DNA of 39,463 bases from CAYSGX01 sp964518215 (GTDB lineage: Bacteria > Bacteroidota > Bacteroidia > Chitinophagales > CAIOSU01), in contig CAZFFP010000031.1 of NCBI GenBank assembly GCA_964518215.1, positions 1 through 39,463 of the forward strand. The letters are read 5' to 3'. The position numbers and the translations under genes were made by a program. This document shows positions 18,201 through 26,805 of the stretch, in pieces. Position 1 is the stretch's first letter. Each line of letters begins with the position of its first letter. The notes below the pieces were generated by a model. The model made no database searches. It was not told the DNA's origin and worked only from the letters and a program-made list of their open reading frames with translations.

Positions 18201-20975
18201 GAAAATCCTGATAATGTTTATTTATCACCCGGAAATTTTTCTGTAACACTTATCGGCACCACCGCTCAGGGATGTAAAGACACCTTGACGCTGCCCGATT
18301 TGATTTTGGTATTGGGTCCTGACGGAACCTTTACTTTCAACCCTACTCATTTGTGTTTAGGCAATGTGGTAAACTTCGAAGCTCAAACCACCAATACGGT
18401 TGCCATCACTTGGGATTTTGGCGATGGAAATATATTGACAGATTCGCTCGAAAATATTTCGCATGAATATTTGCAGCATGGGGTTTATTATCCTGTTATT
18501 ATTCTTGATGATGGTAACGGATGTTTGCGCCCGATTACATCGCCCGATTCGATTGTTGTGGGAGAAATCAATGCAGATTTTTTAAGCAATGTTCAGCATG
18601 TTTGCAGAGAAGGCGCCATTCAGTTTGCAGATATGTCGTCCGGTTTTCCCGACATTACATCGTGGCATTGGGACTTTGGCGATGGCAATTTCAGCAGCGC
18701 ACAAAACCCTGTAAATTATTATTCTCAATCGGGAGCTTATACAGTAAAACTTATTGTTTCCAACAGTTTTTGCAGCGATACAGTTATTAAAACCGGTAAT
18801 ATTGTAATTGACCCTGGACCTTCAGCAGATTTTACTGCATCTCAGTTTTCAGGATGCGATTCAATATTTGTAAATTTTCAAGACCAAACCATTTCCGATA
18901 GCGCCATCGTATCTTATCACTGGAATTTCGGAAACATTAATACTGCTTCCGTTCAAAATCCCGGACAATCATTTACTGTTGGGCAATATGATGTGGAACT
19001 GATTGTCATGTCTTCCGCAGGTTGTTTAGATACTGTAACGAAACCATTAACGGTTCACGCTTTGCCCGTTGTTACTGTTTGGCCCGACACAGCTATTTGT
19101 TTTGGAGTAGAAATGTTGCTTCAGGCATCGGGAGCCGACAGCTATTTGTGGCAACCCACAAATGGATTAAATAACAACAACACTTCGAGTGTTATGGCTT
19201 CACCGGAACAAACCACAACTTATACTGTAACAGGAACCGACCTTAACGGATGTGTTAATACTGCACAGGTAACTTTAACTATTAATCTGATTCCAAACGG
19301 AGCGGTGGTGGAAGACCAGCATATTTGCGAAGGCAATTCCGTAGAACTTTGGGCTGCCGGTGGCGATGATTATTTGTGGAGTCCGGCTTTGACACTCAGC
19401 GACCATACCATAGATGCCCCTTCTGCAAAGCCCGATGAAACTACTACCTATGTGGTTAGAATCGGAAATTCATTTAGGTGTTATGACTATGATACTGTAA
19501 CTGTATATGTGCATCCCAATCCGTTGGGCATCATCAATGATTCTTCTGTAATCTGTATTTACGACAGCGTAGCGCTCGAAACTTCGGGAGGCACGCAATT
19601 TACATGGACACCGAATACTGCTTTGAGTTGCGATGATTGTGCGACTCCAATGGCGAACCCTTTGTCTTCAATCACTTATACCGTTTATATCTCCAATGAA
19701 TGGGGCTGTGTTACGGTGGATAGTATTCCTGTAATTGTGAATCCGCGCAACCCTTCAAAAATTGAAGGTCCTGAAAATATTTGTGCCGGAGAAACTGCTG
19801 TTTTGAGCACTTCCGATGGTATTAGTTATGAGTGGTTTCCTTCACATAATTTAGATTGTGCCACTTGCGAAACAGTTACCGCTACTCCTCAACAAACTAC
19901 AACGTATACAGTGAGAGTGAATAATATTTATAATTGCCCGGTGTATGATACCCTCACCATTAATGTGCGACCATTGCCGGTAATCAATATTATTGATGAT
20001 GTTACGCTATGTGTGGGCGATGAAGTTGAAATAACTACAACCATCACTGGAGCGGTTAGTCATGAATGGATTCCTTTAGAAGGGTTGAATAATGCAACGC
20101 TCATCAGCCCTGTTGCTCATACCACTACTAATGCTACTTATGTAATTACTGCCGTGTCAGATTTCGGTTGCATCCATTCAGATTCGGTATCAATTAAAGT
20201 AATAGAAAAGGTAAATACTGTGGTTGATGGTTTAATGGAAATTTGTGCAGGCGAACAAGTGCAGTTGATAGCTGAAGTAATAGAAGCAGGGCATCATGGC
20301 ACACAATATTTATGGAGCCCTTCCAATGGATTAAGCAGTCCTTCTGAAATGAATCCTTTTGCGAAACCCGAAAGAACTACAGATTATACGCTTATCACTT
20401 TCAGCGGAAGTTGTATTCCCGATACACAAATGGTAAGCGTAATAGTGAATCCTTTGCCGAATATTGAGATTGTGCGCGACAGAAAAGTAGTGGTAGGCAC
20501 GCGTATTCATCTTACTGCCGAAAGCAATCATTTCATCAGTGAGTATAACTGGACACCTGCCGATTTGTTAGACTGCACTCATTGCTCCGAAACGCAGTTT
20601 ATGGCAAACACTTCTCAGCAGGTAAGCGTGGAAGTTACCGACAACAATGGTTGTAAAAATTCTGACATAGCTTACATTGATGTGGTAGGACGTTGCGGTG
20701 ATGATATTTTTGTCCCCAATACTTTCACTCCCAATGGCGATGAGCTTAACGACAAACTCTATGTTCGCAACCTGGCATTAGACGGTTTGAAAGTATTCAG
20801 AATTTACGACCGTTGGGGCAAGTTAGTGTTTGAAACCACCAATATCAACGAGGGTTGGGACGGCACTTTTAAAGGAAAAATATTAAACACAGGCGTATTT
20901 GCATATTTTGTTGAAGCCATCTGCACCAATGGTCAGATTGTGAACAAAGCAGGCAACGTAACGCTCTTAAGATAA
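15270..20975 (+). CDS. Giant PKD-repeat surface protein with gliding-type (type B) T9SS C-terminal domain
   Basis: The product has 1,901 residues. A Sec signal peptide at about 1-25 ends in AFA. I count 15 PKD modules of about 80 residues (about 28-1265). Most have the FGDG turn; the variants are FGNG in modules 1 and 3, EVGN in 9 and FGNI in 15. Most modules also carry a Cys pair (GCxP near the start, NGC near the end). Seven further Ig-like modules (about 1266-1805) have an IC start, a YxWxP strand and a TTTYT strand. Residues 1808-1901 form the gliding-associated CHU_C domain: VPNTFTPNGDELND, then FRIYDRWGKLVFE, then WDG. It is therefore a T9SS cargo of the SprB-like type, probably a surface adhesin. 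Partners of the PorP/SprF family, usual for this tail type, are absent from the window. Confidence 0.92.
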   Translation: MKAILKCARQWLLLLFITSASHAFANITADFSTTSTRKGCAPLVVNFQNLSTGATTYQWRFGNGNSSVLANPSVIYATPGKYSVTLIAFNGSNSDTLVMTDYIEVFQDPSANFTVSGTTGCAPAAFNFQDSSTPGSAGIRAWIWNFGDGSSSNQKNPAKTYTNAGNFNVALLVIDSNGCKSEKAIHNYVQVQPTPVAEFDAPNRSACSPPHTVNFANQSTPSTGVSYEWTFGNGSTSTSQNPSSTYNAMGNYNVKLKVNTSLGCADSVIKNNFVTIQDLNANFTSNVTTGCAPLTVNFSNTSTSSPNNNRWAFGDGTTSTQRNPIKTYTSPGTYTVRLIAWNSTTCRDTIIKTNYITVLPAPTADFTVNNPQGCKIPFIAGFTDNSANAVAWSWTFGDGSTSGQQNPVKVYTDYGNFTVSLTVTDAAGCTKTKAINSAVTINPPSAGFFADSTEGCFPLPVNFTNTAISIEPILSYTWFFGDGNTSNFPNPSHVYDEEGVFDVTLIVTTISGCTDTFIRQEYIQAGSKPVADFIGLPNSVCMFEAVNFTNLTDTADRWLWLFGDGGLSTEQSPNYAYGDTGLFIVTLFAWNKGCMDSIVKEDYVYVSPPQARFEIIRDCNDPYTIQINDSSLSPTSWHWDFGDGNTSTDRHPTHTYATKGTFDVTLTVTEITSGCHDELSQSVLVVDALANFSAAPTSGCHPLIVAFEDASADAVSYFWEVGNITSTESNPELTFLSPGIYDASLMVTDEIGCSDTLVMPNYITVLGPLADFDAAPKEGCAPLAVNFIDASVSFLSNIVSWEWNFGDGNLSVAQNPQHFFEFPGNYDVSLSVTDGNGCSHTLLVNEFIQPTFPTPVFEADTFSCSMRAITFQNYSIGNNLSYFWDFGDGQTSVLETPTHFYTQEGTYSVSLHVMDINGCDSTVVKNNFITITNPVVNFVPDTTFSPCPPLLVGFGNQSTPDVVLFDWNFGDGNSSVLENPDNVYLSPGNFSVTLIGTTAQGCKDTLTLPDLILVLGPDGTFTFNPTHLCLGNVVNFEAQTTNTVAITWDFGDGNILTDSLENISHEYLQHGVYYPVIILDDGNGCLRPITSPDSIVVGEINADFLSNVQHVCREGAIQFADMSSGFPDITSWHWDFGDGNFSSAQNPVNYYSQSGAYTVKLIVSNSFCSDTVIKTGNIVIDPGPSADFTASQFSGCDSIFVNFQDQTISDSAIVSYHWNFGNINTASVQNPGQSFTVGQYDVELIVMSSAGCLDTVTKPLTVHALPVVTVWPDTAICFGVEMLLQASGADSYLWQPTNGLNNNNTSSVMASPEQTTTYTVTGTDLNGCVNTAQVTLTINLIPNGAVVEDQHICEGNSVELWAAGGDDYLWSPALTLSDHTIDAPSAKPDETTTYVVRIGNSFRCYDYDTVTVYVHPNPLGIINDSSVICIYDSVALETSGGTQFTWTPNTALSCDDCATPMANPLSSITYTVYISNEWGCVTVDSIPVIVNPRNPSKIEGPENICAGETAVLSTSDGISYEWFPSHNLDCATCETVTATPQQTTTYTVRVNNIYNCPVYDTLTINVRPLPVINIIDDVTLCVGDEVEITTTITGAVSHEWIPLEGLNNATLISPVAHTTTNATYVITAVSDFGCIHSDSVSIKVIEKVNTVVDGLMEICAGEQVQLIAEVIEAGHHGTQYLWSPSNGLSSPSEMNPFAKPERTTDYTLITFSGSCIPDTQMVSVIVNPLPNIEIVRDRKVVVGTRIHLTAESNHFISEYNWTPADLLDCTHCSETQFMANTSQQVSVEVTDNNGCKNSDIAYIDVVGRCGDDIFVPNTFTPNGDELNDKLYVRNLALDGLKVFRIYDRWGKLVFETTNINEGWDGTFKGKILNTGVFAYFVEAICTNGQIVNKAGNVTLLR

Positions 20976-21025
20976 GGCGGCAATATCGGCAACAAAAAAA
21001 ACAGCAACCTGTTGCCCATGCCGCC
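20976..21025 (+). terminator. Nested double inverted repeat directly after the PKD protein gene
   Basis: Starting at the base after the stop codon, GGCGGCA (20976-20982) pairs with TGCCGCC (21019-21025). Inside it, GGCAACA (20988-20994) pairs with TGTTGCC (21010-21016). The result is a two-tier stem with a 5/2-base internal bulge. No T tract follows, so it is more likely a 3'-end stabilising structure or part of a composite terminator than a stand-alone terminator. Confidence 0.5.
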
Positions 21026-21073
21026 TCTATGGTTATGGCTTTCTATTTTGGTCGATAGAATCTTTTGGTTAAG

Positions 21074-21116
21074 AACAACAAAGCCTCTGCACAAAAGCAG
21101 GGGCTTTGTTGTTTAT
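21074..21116 (+). terminator. Rho-independent terminator after the PKD protein gene
   Basis: A 17-bp stem (left arm 21074-21090, right arm 21097-21113) with a single T-G wobble and a 6-nt ACAAAA loop ends in a T-rich run. The left arm is A-rich, so the structure could also terminate minus-strand transcripts. With the nested hairpin it accounts for the first 140 bases of the 363-base gap before gyrA. Confidence 0.85.
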
Positions 21117-21256
21117 TGAAAATTCATTAATTATTTAATTCAAAAGTCGTCTAAAAATTTTACTCTTTCTTATAACAGCTATATATACATTCTCCGATCC
21201 AAATTCCTGTGGATAAATACCCTCAATTTTTCCCCGCTCATCAAGCGTATATTCAG

Positions 21257-21264
21257 TATCTTAG
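21257..21264 (+). promoter_or_regulatory. Possible -7 element of gyrA
   Basis: TATCTTAG differs from TAnnTTTG by one base and lies 75 bases before the gyrA start. No good TTTG partner is present at the right distance. The remainder of the gap (21117-21338) is AT-rich, with no gene or clear structure that I could see. Confidence 0.3.
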
Positions 21265-21338
21265 CGCACCTTAAAATTGCTCCGAAAATTGAAAAATAAG
21301 GCGTTTTAAGCAGCATTTCAAAACCCTAAAAACCATAT

Positions 21339-23927
21339 ATGGCAGACGGAGAAATTATTATCCCGATTAACATTGAAGAGGAAATGAAAACCGCCTACAT
21401 TGATTATTCAATGTCGGTAATTGTGTCGCGCGCCATTCCCGATGTGCGCGATGGATTGAAGCCCGTGCATCGAAGAGTGCTTTACGGTATGCACGATTTA
21501 GGCATTTCCAGCAACAAACCATTTAAAAAATCTGCCCGTATCGTGGGTGAAGTGTTGGGTAAATACCACCCGCATGGCGACTCATCGGTATATGATGCTA
21601 TGGTGCGTATGGCGCAGCCCTGGAGTTTGCGCTACCCGTTGGTAGAAGGGCAGGGTAACTTCGGCTCGATGGATAACGACCCTCCGGCAGCTATGCGTTA
21701 TACTGAGGCTCGTCTGCAAAAGACTGCCGAAGAAATGCTTTCGGATATTGATAAGGACACGGTTGATTTCACCCTCAATTTTGACGATACCACCAAAGAA
21801 CCTTCTGTATTGCCTTCGCGCATTCCGACATTATTGGTAAACGGCTCTTCGGGAATTGCGGTGGGTATGGCTACCAATATTTTGCCTCACAACCTTTCAG
21901 AAGTAATTGACGGAACAATAGCCTACATTGAAAATAATGAAATCACCATCGAGGAATTGATGCAGCACGTGAAAGCACCCGATTTTCCTACCGGAGGCAC
22001 TATTTTCGGCTACGAAGGTGTGAAACAGGGTTTTGAAACCGGAAGGGGTAGGGTAGTAGTGCGCGCTAAAGCCGAGATTATTGAAACCAACGGCAAAGAG
22101 CAAATCATCATCTCTGAAATTCCTTATCAGGTCAATAAAGCTGAATTGATTAAAAAGGCTGCCGACCTTGTGAACGATAAGAAAATTGAAGGCATTTCCG
22201 ATATCCGCGATGAGTCTGACCGCGATGGTTTACGCATTGTAGTGGACATTAAGAGAGATGGCGTATCCAATGTAATTCTCAATCAGTTATATTCCTTTAC
22301 GCCTTTGCAAACTTCTTACGGAGTAAATAATATCGCATTGGTTGCAGGAAGACCCCGAATACTTAATCTGAAAGACATGATTAAGTATTTTGTAGAGTTT
22401 CGCCACGAAGTAGTGGTGCGCAGAACAAAATTCGAACTTAGAAAAGCAGAAGAGCGTGCTCATATTTTAGAAGGCTTACTCATTGCCCTCGACCACTTAG
22501 ACGAAGTGATTGCACTCATCAGAAACTCTCAAACACCCGATATTGCCCGCGAAGGTTTAATCAGCAATTTCGGTTTAAGTGAAATACAAGCTAAGGCTAT
22601 CTTAGAGCTTCGTTTACAAAGACTTACAGGTTTAGAGCGCGATAAAATTAAAGAGGAATATGAAGAAATTATGAAGTTCATCGCTCACCTGCAAGAGATT
22701 TTGGGTAATGAAGGGTTGCGCTTTCAGATTATTAAAGACGAACTGTTAGAAATTAAGAAGAAATATGGCGATGCCCGCAGAACCGACATTGTAATGACGG
22801 GCGATGATATTAATATGGAAGATTTGATTCCGAATGAAGAAATGGTGATTACCATTTCGCACCTCGGCTATATCAAACGAACACCATCTGCCGATTTCCG
22901 GGTGCAAAACAGGGGAGGGCGCGGCTCTAAAGGAGGCGCTACCCGCGATGAAGATTTCATTGAACACATGTTTTCGGCTACAGCTCACAACACGCTTATT
23001 TTCTTCACCAAAAACGGAAAATGCTTCTGGCTGAAAGTTTATGAAATACCCGAAGGAAGCAAAACTTCCAAGGGCAGAGCCATTCAAAACATCCTGAATA
23101 TTCCTGCCGAAGACAAGGTAAAAGCATTTATAAAAGTAATTGATATAAAAGACGATATTGCACTTGATAGTCAATCGGTTGTGCTTTGCACAAAAAAAGG
23201 TATTGTGAAGAAAACCGAACTGCGCGATTACTCTCGTCCGCGTGCCAATGGCATCAATGCCATCACCATCAGAGAAGGAGACGAATTGCTCACCGCTCGC
23301 CTCACCGAAGAAGGAGAACATATCATGTTAGCGCTGAAATCAGGAAACGCCATTCGCTTCCAGCAGGATAAAGTGCGCGATATGGGCAGAACCGCTTCGG
23401 GCGTGCGCGGCATGTTTGTGAAAGAAGGCGATGAAGTGGTAGGAATGATTGCCCTGAAAAGCGATGATAAAGAACATACCGTTTTGGTAGTTTCTGAAAA
23501 AGGCTACGGCAAACGCACGTTCCTCAACGACCCCGAAACAGGAGAGGAGATCTACCGCGTAACCAACCGTGGCGGAAAAGGTGTTCGCACACTGAACGTT
23601 ACCGAAAAAACCGGTTCATTGGTTGCCATAATGGATGTTACCGAAGAAGAAGATTTGATGATTATCAACAAATCGGGCATTACCATTCGGGTTCCGGTGG
23701 AAGATTTGCGCGTGCAGGGTAGAGCTACACAAGGCGTTCGATTGATTAAAATTGATGATAACGATGAAATTGCAGCCGTGGCTAAAGTAGGAAAAATGAA
23801 AGACGAAGAAGAGGAGGAAACGGAAGGCTTGACTAACGGAACTCCCGATACGGAAAACAATACCGAAAATGGAAATTCCGGTGAAGCGCCCGATAATCAG
23901 GCAGCCACGGAAGGAGAGGAGCAATAG
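21339..23927 (+). CDS. gyrA: DNA gyrase subunit A
   Basis: This is the breakage-reunion subunit of gyrase, which negatively supercoils DNA with GyrB. It has 862 residues. The winged-helix active site has Tyr121 in AAMRYTEARL. The quinolone region reads HPHGDSSVYDAM, with Ser82 and Asp86 at the E. coli Ser83 and Asp87 positions, the usual sensitive residues. The C-terminal beta-pinwheel begins near 500 and carries a GyrA box (QNRGGRG), which supports GyrA over ParC. The last 50 residues are acidic and Asn/Glu-rich. The ATG at 21339 gives the family's usual N-terminus. gyrB is not in the window. A TPR gene follows after 174 bases. Confidence 0.97.
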   Translation: MADGEIIIPINIEEEMKTAYIDYSMSVIVSRAIPDVRDGLKPVHRRVLYGMHDLGISSNKPFKKSARIVGEVLGKYHPHGDSSVYDAMVRMAQPWSLRYPLVEGQGNFGSMDNDPPAAMRYTEARLQKTAEEMLSDIDKDTVDFTLNFDDTTKEPSVLPSRIPTLLVNGSSGIAVGMATNILPHNLSEVIDGTIAYIENNEITIEELMQHVKAPDFPTGGTIFGYEGVKQGFETGRGRVVVRAKAEIIETNGKEQIIISEIPYQVNKAELIKKAADLVNDKKIEGISDIRDESDRDGLRIVVDIKRDGVSNVILNQLYSFTPLQTSYGVNNIALVAGRPRILNLKDMIKYFVEFRHEVVVRRTKFELRKAEERAHILEGLLIALDHLDEVIALIRNSQTPDIAREGLISNFGLSEIQAKAILELRLQRLTGLERDKIKEEYEEIMKFIAHLQEILGNEGLRFQIIKDELLEIKKKYGDARRTDIVMTGDDINMEDLIPNEEMVITISHLGYIKRTPSADFRVQNRGGRGSKGGATRDEDFIEHMFSATAHNTLIFFTKNGKCFWLKVYEIPEGSKTSKGRAIQNILNIPAEDKVKAFIKVIDIKDDIALDSQSVVLCTKKGIVKKTELRDYSRPRANGINAITIREGDELLTARLTEEGEHIMLALKSGNAIRFQQDKVRDMGRTASGVRGMFVKEGDEVVGMIALKSDDKEHTVLVVSEKGYGKRTFLNDPETGEEIYRVTNRGGKGVRTLNVTEKTGSLVAIMDVTEEEDLMIINKSGITIRVPVEDLRVQGRATQGVRLIKIDDNDEIAAVAKVGKMKDEEEEETEGLTNGTPDTENNTENGNSGEAPDNQAATEGEEQ

Positions 23928-23953
23928 CATTTTAGTATTAAACAATAAAGTAG

Positions 23954-24018
23954 AAGGTTATAAAGGAACAGAAGATAGAAAGCATCAAAAGCGCTACTCT
24001 TTTCAACTTTATAACCTT
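23954..24018. repeat. 12-bp inverted repeat between gyrA and the TPR gene
   Basis: AAGGTTATAAAG (23954-23965) is repeated exactly in inverted orientation at 24007-24018, with a 41-base spacer. The right arm runs into TTTTAAC, so a long-loop terminator for gyrA is possible. Confidence 0.45.
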
Positions 24019-24032
24019 TTAACTTTACAACA

Positions 24033-24063
24033 TTTCGCACCCAACTCAAAACCATTATTTTTG
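24033..24063 (+). promoter_or_regulatory. Promoter of the first TPR gene
   Basis: TATTTTTG (24056-24063) is an exact TAnnTTTG element. TTTC (24033-24036) stands 19 bases upstream in place of TTTG. The ATG is 39 bases downstream of the -7 element. Confidence 0.55.
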
Positions 24064-24101
24064 AAACCCATTTCAAATTTTTCATCAAAAAACATATATC
24101 A

Positions 24102-25283
24102 ATGAAAAAACTCTTTATCACCTTAGCCTTAGCCGGAATTTTCAGTCTTGTTGCACAGGCGCAGTATCTTACCGCATTTAATAACCTGACAGCCTATCAA
24201 ACCAGTGGCAATCAAGATGTTGAATCGCTTAAAAAAGCTCAGGAAGCTATTGATAATGCCGTAAAAGACGAAAAAGCCGGTGCGCAAGGCAAAACCTGGT
24301 ATTACAGAGGTTTGATTTATCAGTTTATTTTTGAGAATCCAAACGTTTCGCCATCATTTCCTAATGCTTTAATAACCGCTTCAGAATCTTACCAAAAAGC
24401 ATTCAATGTCGGAGATACTAAATTCAAACAGGAAAAAGAATCTACTCAAAACCTTATTACTGCTTCGGTACAGATTTACAACAAGGGTATAGACTTTTTT
24501 CAAAATGCACAATATAAAGAAGCAATGACTCACTTTTTGGAAGTGGCAAACATTCGCAACTTCTTTGAGAAAAGAGGCATTCAGAACAATGTTGATGATG
24601 ACAATGCTCTTTTCAATGCCGCTTTAGCAGCGCTAAAACTGAACAACAATGCTCAGGCTCAACAAATCATGCACAAATTGATTGACAAAAACTACGACAG
24701 CCCGGCATTGTATATTACCCTTGCTAATATTTATCTGGAAGAAGACAATAAGGAGAAAGCCAAAGAAGTTTTGGAAAATGCCATTAAGCGTTACCCCGAC
24801 AATGTTGACCTAATTATCAGCCAGTTAAATATTTTCCTGAAAGAAGGCAAAGCCAATGATGTGTTAGATAAAATGCTGAAAGCTACCGAATTAGACCCAA
24901 CCAATGCATCATTATTAATGGCTACCGGTGTTACTTATTATGAATTGAAAGACGAAGTGAATGCCGAGAAATTCTACAACAAAGCCATTGCCGTTGACCC
25001 CAATTATTTCGAAGCCTACAACAACCTCGGTCAAATTTATCTGAACAAAGCCAACGAATTCATCCAACAAATGAACGACCCCAAACTGAGCGATGCCAAA
25101 TACAAAGAATTGGAAAAAGCCCGCGAAGAGAATTTGAAAAAAGCATTGCCTTATTTAGAGAAAGCTGAAAGCATCAAACCCGACAGCCGCGAAATCCTTA
25201 ACGTGCTGAAAGAAGTGTATGCCAAATTGGGTGATTATGAAAAATCTAAGGAAATGAAAGTACGCTTAGAAAAGACTAAATAG
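24102..25283 (+). CDS. Exported tetratricopeptide (TPR) repeat protein
   Basis: The product has 393 residues with a Sec signal peptide (about 1-21, ending VAQAQ). Several TPR units follow, clearest at about 195-230 (ALYITLANIYLEE), 262-295 (ASLLMATGVTYYELK) and 298-325 (AYNNLGQIYLNKA). A charged helical insert (about 325-345) precedes the last unit. The likely place is the periplasm and the likely role a protein-protein scaffold; no partner is identifiable. The C-terminal half has the same order of repeats and insert as the protein at 34636-35745, so the two are probably paralogues. It has its own promoter upstream and a terminator downstream. Confidence 0.85.
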   Translation: MKKLFITLALAGIFSLVAQAQYLTAFNNLTAYQTSGNQDVESLKKAQEAIDNAVKDEKAGAQGKTWYYRGLIYQFIFENPNVSPSFPNALITASESYQKAFNVGDTKFKQEKESTQNLITASVQIYNKGIDFFQNAQYKEAMTHFLEVANIRNFFEKRGIQNNVDDDNALFNAALAALKLNNNAQAQQIMHKLIDKNYDSPALYITLANIYLEEDNKEKAKEVLENAIKRYPDNVDLIISQLNIFLKEGKANDVLDKMLKATELDPTNASLLMATGVTYYELKDEVNAEKFYNKAIAVDPNYFEAYNNLGQIYLNKANEFIQQMNDPKLSDAKYKELEKAREENLKKALPYLEKAESIKPDSREILNVLKEVYAKLGDYEKSKEMKVRLEKTK

Positions 25284-25292
25284 AAAACTTAC

Positions 25293-25326
25293 AAAAGAGG
25301 GAATGGCTCTGTTCATTCCCCTTTTA
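25293..25326 (+). terminator. Terminator after the first TPR gene
   Basis: AAAAG-A-GGGAATG (25293-25305) pairs with CATTCCC-CTTTT (25314-25325), giving 12 base pairs with one bulged A and an 8-base loop. It ends in a short T run, 9 bases after the stop codon. Confidence 0.75.
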
Positions 25327-25422
25327 AAGGAAAAGTCTATTTAACATAATATTAATTATAGGCTAATTGTAATTATGATTTTATTGAAGTTTACGCTATG
25401 ATTGTGAAAAATCAGATTTTTC

Positions 25423-25444
25423 TATCCTTCTTAAATAAAGGATA
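25423..25444 (-). terminator. Hairpin downstream of the amidase gene
   Basis: TATCCTT (25423-25429) pairs with AAGGATA (25438-25444) around an 8-base loop, 15 bases past the amidase stop codon. No U tract follows on the minus strand, so it is at best a weak terminator for the amidase transcript. Confidence 0.35.
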
Positions 25445-25459
25445 ATAACTGAAAAATAT

Positions 25460-26701
25460 TTATTGCCCCATCAACTGTTGATACTCTTTCATGGTGATTC
25501 GTTTTTCACCTTTATGATAAGGCACAATGAATGCATCGGTATAGCCGATTTGATGCAGCACTTTCATTTGTTCTTCGGCAGTTTTAAGAGAAAAGAATTT
25601 ACCTGAAATGTATCGGAGAATTCCGGTTTCGGTTTTCTCGATTTCCCAATCAAACACCAATTTCAGTTTTTCGTCTGTAGTGGGAATTTTAGTTTTGGTG
25701 GCATAAAACTGCACTTTAAAAATCCAGTCGGGAAGCGCCTCATTATCGGAAGGAATGCGCTCTGGCGAAACCGTTTCTTTCGCTGCCGGAGGTGTTTCTT
25801 TTACTAAAGGTTGAGGCTCCTCTTTCACCACGGGCTTGGGTTCTTCTTTGACTACCGGTTTCGGTTCTTCTTTAACCGGAGTTGGCGAAGGCGAAGTTTT
25901 CTCGGTGGCAACCGGAGTTTTTACGCCATTACTTTCCATTTCCTTTTTATAATCGGCAAATGCTTTGAGTAACGACATGGCTACTTTGTCTTGCCCGTCT
26001 GTAGATTTCAAAAATGCTTCTTCTTCTTTGTTACTGATAAACCCCAACTCAATCAGCACACCGGGCATAGTGGTTTTATACAGCACCAGAAAACCTGCCT
26101 GCTTCACTCCCCTGCTCTTGCGCTTGATGGTATGGTGAAAATGATGGTCAATTTTTGAAGCCAGCGAAATACTTTGGTTCAAAAAAGCATATTGAAACAG
26201 TGAAAAAATAATATGTGCTTCGGGTGCTGTGGGGTCAAATCCATCATATTTTTCCACATAATTATCTTCCATAAGAATTACCGAGTTTTCGCGCTTGGCA
26301 ACTTCCAAATTGGCTTCTGTGCGATGCAATCCTAAACAATACACTTCGGTACCGTATGCCGACCTGTCATTATTTGCATTACAATGTATGGAAATAAACA
26401 AATCGGCATTATGCTTATTGGCAATGGCAGCACGTTCCTGTAATTCAACAAAAACATCTTTGTTTCGGGTGTAAATCACTTTTACATCCGGAAATTCTTT
26501 TTTAATCAGTTCACCCAACTTCAGGCTTACCGATAATGTAATATCTTTCTCGTAAGATTTACTGAAACCAATGGCTCCGGGGTCTTTGCCTCCATGTCCG
26601 GCATCAATCACAACGGTTTTAACTTTGTGCTCATTTACCGGATTTGAAAAAAGCGAATTGTTAAATAAGACAAATAACAACAAGCAGGTGTAAAACACCA
26701 C
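25460..26701 (-). CDS. N-acetylmuramoyl-L-alanine amidase (Amidase_3) with C-terminal SPOR-like domain
   Basis: The enzyme cleaves the bond between MurNAc and the stem peptide of peptidoglycan in the periplasm. Counting from the GTG at 26701, the signal core (CLLLFVLFNNSLF) is at 5-17. The Amidase_3 domain has the zinc His in DAGHGGKDPG, the second His in SIHCNAN and the catalytic Glu in LIELGFIS. A Pro/Lys/Glu linker with three near-identical KEEPKPVV units follows, then a SPOR-like domain in the last 85 residues, which would bind denuded septal glycan. The start is uncertain. The frame is open to an ATG at 26863, but that would overlap the divergent LptD gene by 66 bases and put a 54-residue basic extension before the signal. 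No ATG lies between. I chose GTG 26701; 26863 remains possible. Confidence 0.85.
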   Translation of the reverse strand: MVFYTCLLLFVLFNNSLFSNPVNEHKVKTVVIDAGHGGKDPGAIGFSKSYEKDITLSVSLKLGELIKKEFPDVKVIYTRNKDVFVELQERAAIANKHNADLFISIHCNANNDRSAYGTEVYCLGLHRTEANLEVAKRENSVILMEDNYVEKYDGFDPTAPEAHIIFSLFQYAFLNQSISLASKIDHHFHHTIKRKSRGVKQAGFLVLYKTTMPGVLIELGFISNKEEEAFLKSTDGQDKVAMSLLKAFADYKKEMESNGVKTPVATEKTSPSPTPVKEEPKPVVKEEPKPVVKEEPQPLVKETPPAAKETVSPERIPSDNEALPDWIFKVQFYATKTKIPTTDEKLKLVFDWEIEKTETGILRYISGKFFSLKTAEEQMKVLHQIGYTDAFIVPYHKGEKRITMKEYQQLMGQ

Positions 26702-26776
26702 GTGAGTTTTAACGTTGTTTATGCCTATTTTTGGCGCGATATGAAAAGATATAAGGCTTATCGGTATTGGTTTTTG

Positions 26777-26805
26777 CAAATTTAATCGAAAAAATCGTTG
26801 AGAAA
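26777..26805 (-). promoter_or_regulatory. Candidate promoter of the amidase gene
   Basis: On the minus strand TAAATTTG (26777-26784) is an exact -7 element, with TTTC (26802-26805) 17 bases upstream. If it is real, transcription starts near 26770, so the amidase must begin downstream of the ATG at 26863. This supports the shorter protein. Confidence 0.4.

Noticed and set aside
15270..19060. Regular repeats suggestive of a CRISPR or satellite array
   Set aside because: The period is about 240 bases and conserved only at protein level (PKD modules). There are no short identical direct repeats with unique spacers.
22746..23321. 191-codon open frame on the minus strand inside gyrA
   Set aside because: It lies wholly antisense to an unmistakable gyrA, has no family resemblance and is explained by codon bias of the real gene.
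25407..25421. Palindrome AAAAATCAGATTTTT between the TPR gene and the amidase gene
   Set aside because: A single-base loop cannot form a terminator hairpin, and AT-rich palindromes of this size are expected by chance.
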